From the NCBI GenBank assembly GCA_015501595.1, contig JADNRX010001212.1:1-12603 (forward strand): a stretch of 12,603 nt of DNA. The letters are read 5' to 3'. Position numbers and translations under genes: made by a program. Numbering within the stretch: the first letter of the stretch is position 1; every line of letters begins with the position of its first letter. The DNA comes from Hymenopellis radicata (taxonomy: Eukaryota > Basidiomycota > Agaricomycetes > Agaricales > Physalacriaceae). The notes under the pieces are model-generated. The model was not told the DNA's origin. It saw only the letters and a program-made list of their open reading frames with translations, and searched no databases. This document shows, piece by piece, positions 1 to 8,261 of this stretch.

Positions 1-269
1 AGACCTTTGTCGTCACATTCGCCATTCAACGATCCAGGCGATCCAGGTGCAATATAGTAGTCCATCCTTCTGGCCCAACCATGCAACAGATGTTGACTTT
101 GCGAGTGCTAGTGCTTAGTACTTATTGAAATAGTATATGTATTCTTGACGTGACAGAGATCTCTTACACAATAATAGTTTGATGATGTTGCCAAATGTTT
201 CGCAGGCGTGTTCGAGTCACTCGTTTTCCCAGCACTTGCATCGCGTCTCCGTTGATCACCTTGCTTCAT
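1..269 (-). CDS. Partial gene at left edge, unknown product
   Basis: I do not recognise this protein. Two exons read in one phase on the minus strand: 168-269 (34 codons, beginning with an ATG at 269-267, MKQGDQRRRD...) and 1-107, which continues beyond the window. The intron between them, 108-167 (60 nt), has a GTAAGA donor, a TACTAAG branch-like motif 10 nt before the acceptor, and a CACTAG acceptor, a well-formed basidiomycete intron. The visible protein is hydrophilic and Ser/Lys/Arg-rich at first, then contains GWARRMDYYIAPGSPG. The frame stays open upstream of the ATG as far as a TAA near 311, and before that reads natural-looking sequence (SSEETRTIERLIHARR), so the true start may lie further upstream, in the block at 424-654, with one break between. 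Known: nothing about the family. Inferred: a real coding exon pair, from the intron quality and uninterrupted frame only. Confidence 0.4.
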
Positions 270-423
270 CACGCGAGCTCTCTCTACAACTTGCGTGCGA
301 CTTTATCTTCTGGCATGGATCAGCCGCTCAATTGTCCTGGTTTCTTCCGAAGAGTCCGGTCTAGTCGAACCCGCTGGCACCGAGGAGCAGCCGCAGTCAG
401 GAAAAAGATGGCGCGAAACTGAC

Positions 424-654
424 ATTGCTCTGGGAGAGCACGAACCGATATCGGTCCAGGACAGTGCTGGTTTCTAGGAGGATGTTCGTCGAGGTCGAGG
501 CCTCCTCGTTGGCCATTTCTGCTCGGACAAGGGCCGCGCCGCAAGCCTGTCTTGGTACACTACGCGTGTCGCGTTGCCTTCTTCCTTGTCTCAACTGGGA
601 AACCCATTCGGCGGTCTCTTTGCCGTTGCGATTCTCAAAGCCGACGGTCAGCAT
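424..654 (-). CDS. Candidate 5' exon, unknown product
   Basis: An open block of 77 codons on the minus strand starts at an ATG at 654-652 (MLTVGFENRNGKETAEW...) and ends in front of a GTCAGT donor-like site at 423. A CTGAC branch-like motif and a TGCCAG acceptor-like end lie about 50 nt downstream. The composition is polar (EMANEEASTSTNILLETS, then DRYRFVL), with no membrane segment and no motif I know. It may be the first exon of the gene at 1-269: both have the same strand and orientation, and the stretch between contains another natural-looking frame interrupted by one TAA near 311. The phases do not join perfectly, so the gene is either mis-modelled here or broken. The plus strand also has a 97-codon open frame over the same bases (425-718), which I regard as less protein-like. 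Confidence 0.25.
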
Positions 655-819
655 GGTTTGGAGGGGTGGCGATGGGTATGTCAACGCCTACCGCATCAAT
701 TGTGACACTGATCACTAAATAGCTGTCCATTATCGAAGGAGCCGCGACCGTTTAGAGGACCCAGGCGGTCACACTGATACTTACTTCTGCTACTACCCCT
801 CCACAAAACAATTGTAAAT

Positions 820-3800
820 TTATGCATTCCAATACACATTTCTAGCAATTCTACGGCTTCTCAAGGCAGCGATTTGTGTGGCCCGAGCGACGTTCCGTTT
901 GGTCTGCGTTCTGTGATCCCCATTGCTTCGCCTACCGCCTCCACCACCTCCTCCCTTTCCCTGTTGAGGTCGTTCATGGACAGCAAGTGCACCTACGGGA
1001 CTGTTCTGGGTGACTGATGTGGCTGCAGAGCCAAGCCCTGCTGGGTTATTGGAAGTAGAAGATGTAGTCCAAGGATGACGTGATGGTAGCATGGTTCCAT
1101 GTAAATCTGCGCTGCTGAAGGACCTGAAATTCATAAGCCGTCATATCGCTTGTAGAGCAGATCTGAACATTGACTCACCAAATAGTGTTAGCTCGAGTGA
1201 TGATATAGTAACCCCACTCTGGCTGGCAGAAGGCGTATTCCGCAAACTTGGATCAGCATCCCAAATGATTTGAGAGCATAACCCTCGGCAGACATCCCGA
1301 TCCCTGTGGAGAGGAGCACAGTATCCTCGGCATCTGTAAAGATTCATGCCATCTACGCCAAAATGATCAGTGTCCTTAGTAGCCTCCTTCATTTGTCGAG
1401 CAAAATCTGGCCACACTCGTTCAGCTACGGTGTTCATAAGCATTCCGTCCTATGATTTTCACAATTATTAGATGCCCACTGAAATTGCCAGAAGAATACT
1501 CACCAATATCATATCAAATGATGCGTTCATGCCATTCATGGTGTAACAATCCATCCCGGCGTAAGTTGTATAGTTATCTCCTGGCCCTCCTCCACTAGGT
1601 TGACGAGCTCCAAAACAAATCATCGTTCCTCCAGACCAGAAGCGAAATTGCTGGCCACGTGACAGAGGTTTCATGGCTGCAAACAGTTTCAGAGCTGGCA
1701 GAAGGAGAACGACGTGGATCTCTACCGAAGAGATGGTCGTGATGACTTTGAACTCTGGATAGAGTCTCCTGATCATACGCATTATAGAAGACGAAGTCAA
1801 CCTGCCTGAAATGAGTTTTTGACACAGAAAGCTTGAAAAGGCGTACGATTTTGTAGTCTTGAGATGTCTTCCCCTCACGATCCCATATGCGATGAACTGC
1901 CCCTTTGACACGCATTTCGTCGGGTTTCGCTACAAGAAGAATGATATGATGCCCGCAGCGCTGAATGATCTCTTCGTCAGGCTTTATTGGTTTCAGACTG
2001 AGTTCTGCAGGATGTACAACACGAGTTGGGCATGCAGAATCCTTAGATGCCTACAACCAATATAATTAGGTAGGTGGAAGTCAAACTATCAAACTAACCT
2101 GTGGAAGCATGACATGTGCACGTTCATGAAGGCTCATCCCACACCCTGCTAAATGTGACAGCTCTTTGTGCGACACCCACACTAGTTCAGAACACCTCTT
2201 ATCTGTGTGCTCGCACGCAGTACAACCCACAGCCTAAGATAATCAGTTGGTTAATCACATTCCAGAAAAGAGAACTGTACCGCAGTCGGCTTGTCAGTAT
2301 GCAACTTGGGTTGATACTTGAATAATTTCTCTTTAAGACGCTTCGGTGAGCGTTTTAAATCTATTGTTCTATTGATGAGAAGAGCTAGAGTTGGATTAGG
2401 AGAATCGAAGGGTCTTTTGTGATGACGTGTTGCTTTGTTAAGGAGACGCCAAAGGTTATCGAACAGAATTTTCGGTGTTACAGCTTCAAGCTAGACCAAA
2501 CGACCAAACACTTGAGAACGAGACTGAAAGTAGAATAACTTGACTCACACATATGTTACAAAGTTGAAGAGCAGGCCCCAGCCAATCCTCATAACATCGT
2601 AAAAAGTTGTCATAGTTTAGAAGGAAGCCGATGCTGGAAGGTTCTTCGATTCGCGGTATCAATTCAGGATGTTGTTCGAAGAGCTGTAAGAATTTCTCAG
2701 CATCGTCATTTCTCAGCAGTGTAGCATTCTATATGAAGTCATAAGTGCAACAGATATGTACCATGAAAATAAACTCACAGACGACATATATGCAGAAGGC
2801 GTAGGAATAAACTTGGGGCCTTCACGTGGAAGGCTTGCCAGTACGGCCGCTGGAATCCAATCATCCAAGAGCTTCATGACGGCGGTATCTAGACGTAGAA
2901 GCGGAAATAAGTGGCGACTGGAATCATCTCCTTTAATAGCCACTTCCGCCATCTCTGACAGACGTAACAACAGACCGGCTAACTGTGATGACTGTCAAGG
3001 GTTAGGATATGAGATCGATACGAAATTGTCTAATTCACTTTGATGAGCTTGATCCATTCCTCAGCATTCTCTTCCATTGCCTCCTTGCCGATAATATCCA
3101 TATCGCTTAAAATATCAGCAATGAGGGTGCGAAGCAGCTGCAAGCGGGTCTTAGAAGGTCTCCGCTTTATTTGCTTTCGGTTAAAGACCTCCTGCACCAG
3201 GTCTTTCAGCTCTGCGAGGCTGTAACGCGTGACCTGGTAGGGTACAGTCAGAATGACTCGCTACAACAACTATAAAGTATACTTTATTGTCCGTTAACCA
3301 AGGGAAGGAGCGTGTCCAACAGACTATCCAGCGTTGCACGGCCACTTCCAACCGAGACTGACTAGTAACATATTCAGGCTGCATGTTGCTGTCGTGGTCA
3401 ATGTCCATGTCAACGGAGCTAGATGAGATGTAAATGAACGCTCTGAATGTAAATTATTCACACTGTACATGATATCGTCGTCCTCATCCTCATCCTCAGA
3501 GTCTGAGAGGTCAGTGAGGTCTGACATGTCGTCGTCGTCATCGTCAGCCTCACGCTCGCCTTCAAAGGTGTCCCCTGACTCCTGATGTCCTTCATGGTCG
3601 TTCTGACTGCTCTTGGAAGCAAGAGGCAGCATCTTCTCAGCCTGGTGACTAAGATGATCCCAGGGATTGCGCTGCCGATGTTCAAACAACTACGCACCAT
3701 GAATAAAATATACTGTCAACAATACAACAATACAACAACATACATTGGTTGGGGGGAGTAACCCTGCATTATTTGACTTTGGTGCCATAGCATGATCTTC

Positions 3801-4149
3801 TCCGCCTCCAATTGAAATTGTTCGACATGTAAGGCATAGAACATCTGAGCAGCGGTGCCCAGATGAGCAGTGTTCACTGCTGCCGGCGGGAGGTGAAGAA
3901 CCCGTGTCAACCAATCCAATACTTGCCGCTCCTACAAGGAACTGTCAGTAGAAGCTGGCATAACCGAGATTCGCTTACGATGTCCTCGCGCACACACCAT
4001 AGCGTGTACAGAGAATTTAGGAGCGTAGGCGCCATCGTCCGTGAGGGAACTTGTTTTTTGTCGACATAATTCTTGATGTCATCAGGCAAGAGTACTTGGG
4101 GCATGGGCTCCCATGTCGGTTGAGGGAGGACCACAGAGGCACGACGCAT
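820..4149 (-). CDS. TET/JBP-like 2OG-Fe(II) dioxygenase, with frame breaks
   Basis: Exons, in coding order: 4149-3979, 3931-3740, 3689-3469, 3418-3299, 3260-3039, 2982-2779, 2728-2549, 2490-2281, 2233-2099, 2050-1504, 1449-1179, 1123-820; about 920 codons. Introns are 38-58 nt, and all other junctions keep phase. Order of parts: N-terminal block with LYTLWCVRED; an Asp/Glu run near residues 165-200; a helical middle part; a small Cys cluster (GCTACEHTDKRC) near residue 510; then the catalytic-type region with RFWSGGTMICFGARQPSGGG, YCAPLHRDRD (HxD iron ligands, His at 1308-1306), ANTIWSF and DLHGTMLPS (distal His at 1101-1099). This order resembles TET enzymes (CAHPHRD ... ELHATTPLK), which oxidise 5-methylcytosine in DNA. 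The basic C-terminal tail (RRIARNVYWNA) shows no evident counterpart of the 2OG-binding Arg strand. Frame breaks: one base short at 3342-3343, a shift between about 1690 and 1740, and one base short at 1248-1249. Family call is inference from motifs. Alternative: an uncharacterised basidiomycete family with a similar HxD motif. Confidence 0.6.
3478..3560 (-). repeat. Low-complexity Asp/Glu codon run
   Basis: A GAC/GAT/GAG-rich stretch inside exon 3 of the dioxygenase-like gene encodes two acidic runs, DDDDDDMSDLTDLSDSEDED and the residues just after it. On the plus strand it appears as repeated CGTCGTC and CCTCATC. It is a simple-sequence run of imperfect trinucleotides within a reading frame that stays open on both sides, so I treat it as an acidic linker of the protein and not as an independent element. 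Confidence 0.7.
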
Positions 4150-4440
4150 AGTGGTGTCGACACGTTAAGTGACGGAGGTATTGGTAAGGCAGCATGATGG
4201 TCACCTACCACTATATATGGTAAGTCAAGTTGCCTTACTGGGAAATTGGTCCAGAAAGAAAAGCGATCACCTGCACGCCTTTCTTCAACTTCGACGTTCA
4301 GCACACATTGTGTAGGAAGGCACAATGCCATTCTTTTTCCAGCACCCGCTGTTCACATTCGTTTGCTATCTCACATTCTTTCATCATGATATATGGATCG
4401 ATGCTGGGCTCGTTGATTTGACGTCTGGTAATCGACGAGA
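4150..4440 (-). pseudogene. Broken 5' extension of the dioxygenase-like gene
   Basis: Upstream of the ATG at 4149 the minus strand still reads like protein, but in two other frames. At about 4440-4275 the frame gives RRQINEPSIDPYIMMKECE and EQRVLEKEWHCAFLHN. From about 4300 to 4155 the neighbouring frame gives VEVEERRAGDRFSFWTNFP and LDLPYIVVGDHHAALPIP. Both have the amphipathic, Glu/Arg-rich then hydrophobic composition of real coding sequence. No GT-AG intron of usable length joins them: one base shift is needed near 4275 and another near 4155. The natural reading is that the ancestral gene started further upstream and the ATG at 4149 lies inside the old reading frame. Alternatively the gene now truly starts at 4149. 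I do not recognise a domain here. The block reaches the left end of the oppositely oriented relic at 4532. Confidence 0.4.
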
Positions 4441-4531
4441 GCGAGTACCTGGTTTACCTGGTACCCTTCAGCACACTCCGGACCCAATTTCTCTTCTTGG
4501 AGACTTTTCTCTAGATTGGTCGCAGGCCTGA

Positions 4532-7341
4532 CTCGAGCGCGGCACGTCGCGCGTCCTGGAAAATATCTTGATAGCTTGCCCTAAGGCCCTGTTCGGTAAC
4601 CCGCGGGTCGTCGCGTCAAATTCAATCGATTCCAAGGCGGTACAGGCTATGACCGACGCTAGGGTGTCGATCGCCCAGCCGCCAGTGTATATCCAGGACG
4701 TGATGGACGATCTCAAGGTGCTGTACCTGGCGCTTGTTCCGCACACAGCCCGTGCGGCGTTACTGGTAAGCTTGAATTAATTCATTTGTGATATCTCAAG
4801 GGTACTCACGTTGTGTAAAATCTGAAGGAACACGTAGCCGCTATCCAGGATATGAATCAGACGGCATGTCTGGCCATGTTGGAATATGTGCTATCCTCGG
4901 GTGATCTGACGTGTGTCCTGGATCTACCCATTACACCGCTAGTCAATCGCCAACTCGTTTCGCTGGAGAAAGCAACCTCAAATAGGAACCGCTACACGCT
5001 TCTGGATGCGGCTGCGCAAAGTCTGTTTTCGACGGACAGGCAGTGTCGTTGAATATGATGAGCCCCGAAACGCAAAGTCTTTTCGTCAAGAACGGCCGGG
5101 GGTTCTGAACGTCGCTCACTTGGCGCCGGAGCCAGTCCTTCAGTATCTCAAGAAGTCGGCGTCTGGACTGGACTTTTCCCCATCTCGCCAGATCTCGTCG
5201 GTCAACGAAGTGATCATACTTTGGCTGTCGAAGTTTTGGAATTGGGTGGGCCACTGGACTGAGCACAAGGATGCCCTTGTCCCGATGATCAGCGGGTTCT
5301 ACCTGTTGCCGTCGCGGACGATGCAGTTGGCGTCGATGGAAGAAGGCATTTTTGTCCCCGACGATGTTGAGCCGTACTTGGTCAGCATCGACACCGTCAG
5401 TCTCGACCACCGCGCCGTCGTTGCTTCCCGCGTCCGAGGTTAGCATGCTACCATATAACTTTCCGCATGATGTCGTGGGGCGTTTGCCAAGAAGCCGTGC
5501 GTCGGGTTTTCTCAAGGTCTTCGTCATCTGGGAATAAGCCTCTCTCCTTGAACGACCTTTGGGATCAGATGGATCTTCCAACATTTCTCGAACCAAAGGA
5601 TTCATCTTCTTACAAATGACTAATCAACGCACTTTTGACGGAGACGTCCTTTACGAGGGGGAAAGTGTTGTTACCCAATGGTCGATATCTGCTTGTCGAC
5701 TCATCTACACTGCATGGCGGCGAACTGCTCTTCGTCGCTGCTTTTGAATCATCGTCCCTCGATCTTGGAGGCCCGGTTGGTGACTTTTGGGTTGAAGGTT
5801 CCCAACACATTGGATCTGGACACATTCACGTTGTGTGCCACTTCGATCCAGGAGGATGTTTCTGGTGCAGATCGGGAGCAGAGGGCTCGTCTTGTCTTCC
5901 AGGCGAAGACCTTCCGCTCAGGCTCACTTCTGTTGATGTTGAGTTTCCTTGGAGACAGCTGGACCGCTTGCGCTTTATTCCGCGCGAGCCCATACGACAG
6001 CGTGGTATGCGCATCGAGGAGTACTCTTTTTACACCAAATCCCTTCCACCCGTCGTGGCGCCTTGCGAAATCTTATTGCCAGAATATGAGGCTATTGCTT
6101 GGACACAAAGACGCTTGCTCCCGTTGAGCGAGTTCTGCTCGCCAATCCCTCCCTTCGGAAAACCGACAACTGGGGAAGTGGTACGTTCTTCGTATTCCTG
6201 ACTGTCTGGTACTGATAGCCATTCACAGATCGCACATCTCCGAGTCCTGAAGTCGCTCGAGATCATACGGGAGTAGCTATGTTCTCAGTGATCTCACGCG
6301 GTATACAAGTGGTTGGGTGAGCATCAAGGACTAAGTCGGGGAGGAGCTTATCGCTTTACATCAGGAACGTTTATTCTGATATCCCTCAGTCGATGTTTGG
6401 CTATGGAACTGTGCCGACGAAATGTTCCTTAACTTCACGGATGGCGGTGATCTCAAAGCTGTCCGCAAGTTCTTACAGCCCTACAAGGACCTCCTGTATG
6501 TTTCCGGCGTCGAGGAAATTATGAATCCACCAGCGCCGGAGACTGAGTTCACGTCGGTGGAGGCTCAGTATGCACCACTCAGCAAAGGATATGCGGAGAA
6601 CAGTTGACGGCTGTCGTGTTTGTGAAGATGAGGAGCGATTCCCCGCTCATCGGTCATTCTTGGCGCCTATGAGCGAGTATCTGAAGGATCTGTTCTGTGG
6701 GGACTTTACGGAGGCTGGTCCCGAGTCTTCTGCCGAGCCGATAGAGGTGGGTGTAGAGTATCCTGCTGCTTGTGTACTTTTGAATTGTGGTCCACGATTA
6801 CGTGCTCATTTCGCCGTACAGACTTTATATCCAGGGCGTATCACCCAACTTTGGCGACATTGGGTTATCTGTCCTGCTAGACATCCTGGACCGGTCGTTG
6901 TATTGAGGATTCCTCGAACTTAATAACGCGACCCAAGCCCACATCGTTTCATCAATCCAGCCACTTACAGAGACAGTAAGCTTTCGTATTGTGGAAACAG
7001 ACGTGAATTAACTCCTTTGCATAGTCCTCCAACGTGCCACTATCCTTGACGACAAGTTCTTATCAGATGCATGCGAATACTACGAGCGGGAGAATCGGGA
7101 TGCCATCGAACGATTGAAGGGCGGCACCAGACCGCCTCCGAAGAATCCTAGACACATTCCTCAGAAAGCTAGGAGTACTTGGAATGCGGGTGAGAGCACT
7201 ACTGGGTGCTCGGCGGCGAGACCAGCTCAAGGAGATACGATTGATCACTCTGCGAACACCAGACGTTCTCCTCGCGCCGAGTCGCGCGTGCGTTGGTCGT
7301 CGTACCTGATGAAACCACCTCTGGAGTTCCTGCCACAGTAG
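4532..7341 (+). pseudogene. Sacsin-like / BTB-domain protein relic
   Basis: The plus strand carries a protein-like reading with shifting frames. First comes a sacsin-like (HSP90-type ATPase-associated repeat) region: GNPRVVASNSIDSKAVQAM at 4590, ACLAMLEYVLSSGDLTCVLD at 4864, then SSVNEVIILWLSKFWNWVGH at 5197 and FIPREPIRQRG with EYEAIAWTQR at 5970-6110. Next is a linker (DLKAVRKFLQPYKDLL, 6453). Then a BTB domain (EERFPAHRSFLAPMSEYLKD and DLFCGDFTEA, 6632-6715) and a BACK-like helical tail ending at the TAG 7339-7341. Introns with good borders: 4766-4827, 5439-5491, 6181-6228, optionally 6770-6817, and one near 6978-7024. Damage: shift at the T4 run near 5030, TGA at 5617-5619, shifts near 6270, 6400, 6610 and 6853, and a second TGA near 6903 where the frame reads LYxGFLELN. 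Related basidiomycete proteins are longer at the N-terminus, so the 5' part is missing. The whole ATPase domain is absent. Related proteins may act as chaperones or ubiquitin-ligase adaptors; this copy is unlikely to function. Confidence 0.7.
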
Positions 7342-7559
7342 CTAGTTGAGATTTCTAGACAAAGTTCATTCCATCTAAATTTGCTGTATTTCTTATTTAC
7401 TACGTATGTATGTGGGCGATGTACAGTGCTGTATCATAACAATTGTAACTTCCAATTCGTGTGCATTTTCCAGAGATGGAGCCGGCACGTGGTCCGAAAG
7501 CTTGTCTACTTACCGCTCCCAGGCATGGACCTCTCCAAGACCTCCCCAACGACGCGCCC

Positions 7560-8076
7560 ATGCTTCCGGAAATCCTATGGTGCCTTCTCAGCGCCGCGCT
7601 CGTCGTCGCCCAATCGCGACAACAACTTTCTCTCGACCAACTGCGCTCATCTAACGACTCGCTAACATTCACCGTCCCGGCGTCGGATAACCTCACGATA
7701 TCGGTGGCTCTGGGACCATGCCGTGGTTCTTCGTGACCAACGTCTCGTCGTCCGAGGTCGATCCCGGTCCAAATGGGGGCACGGATGTGTATGAAATCGA
7801 GCTGAGCGACGGATATGGCTCGTTTAATGGGCTGTTTGCAAATGGGGGCGGACGGCGCTGGTGTGGCCTATGAGGTTGGAGTGTGGGAGAATGGTGTGTT
7901 GCAATATTCATTTCCATCCGAGGAGTATTGATTGTAGGTGCAGGACCGATGCACGAGATTCTCTCAGAGGTGCCCAGGTGATAATATTCTCCCCGCCGGT
8001 GGCGTCGTGGTCGCCGGAGATACCGACGTACCCGAACCGCACTAAAGTCGCAGACATCAACGGGGACCGTGGCTGA
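7560..8076 (+). pseudogene. N-terminal relic of a Mid1-type Ca2+ channel subunit
   Basis: The start at 7560 gives a typical secretory signal (MLPEILWCLLSAALVVAQS), followed by LSLDQLRSSNDSLTFTVPAS and DNLTISVAL. After a one-base shift near 7715 the next frame reads MPWFFVTNVSSSEVDPGPNG and VYEIELSDGYGSFNG. After another shift at a G-rich run near 7848 it reads GVAYEVGVWENG. A third block near 7965-8040 gives AQVIIFSPP and PTYPNRT, ending with TGA at 8074-8076. The order of these blocks matches the N-terminal ectodomain of fungal Mid1 (stretch-activated calcium channel accessory subunit, made as a secreted or anchored glycoprotein). The Cys-rich C-terminal half of that family is absent: downstream sequence has no recognisable continuation. 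An in-frame ATG at 7476 exists but would put 28 residues before the signal peptide, so I chose 7560. The family call is inference from motif order. It is broken by at least two frameshifts and truncated. Confidence 0.55.
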
Positions 8077-8261
8077 CCAAAAGCTATGGAAGGAGAGGGT
8101 CTGACGGGGGTTGCGCAGGAGGGTTTGGGAATGTGTGGTGTAATCTCGGACGATATGAGTGTGTATGGTAGGACTGGGAGGTTAGTCAGATTGGTATGAT
8201 GGGATGGTTTCTGACTTGCTGCTGGATCTTAGGAGAGACGTTGGTGTAACAATTTTGAATG
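8077..8261. other. Unassigned stretch between Mid1 and kinase relics
   Basis: Between the last Mid1-like block and the stop of the minus-strand kinase tail I see no supported gene. A short plus-strand frame from an ATG at 8086 reads GLTGVAQEGLGMCGVISDDM but stays open for only about 37 codons. Beyond 8261 the plus strand has a second open stretch (to about 8575, with a Pro/Ala-rich reading), which I consider the shadow of the minus-strand kinase tail. Confidence 0.4.

Noticed and set aside
30..48. Direct repeat of GATCCAGG.
   Set aside because: Two short units only, inside a probable exon; no wider repeat structure.
425..718. Plus-strand 97-codon open frame.
   Set aside because: Composition is not protein-like and the minus-strand reading over the same bases is better supported, though neither is strong.
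1690..1735. A 31-nt GT-AG segment that would repair the frame of the dioxygenase-like gene.
   Set aside because: It restores phase exactly, but 31 nt is well below the 46-62 nt of most introns here, so a frame break is more likely.
8086..8200. Plus-strand frame reading GLTGVAQEGLGMCGVISDDM, reminiscent of a GH3 glycosidase motif.
   Set aside because: Only about 37 codons, no other GH3 block nearby and no splice sites; resemblance is too short to support a gene.
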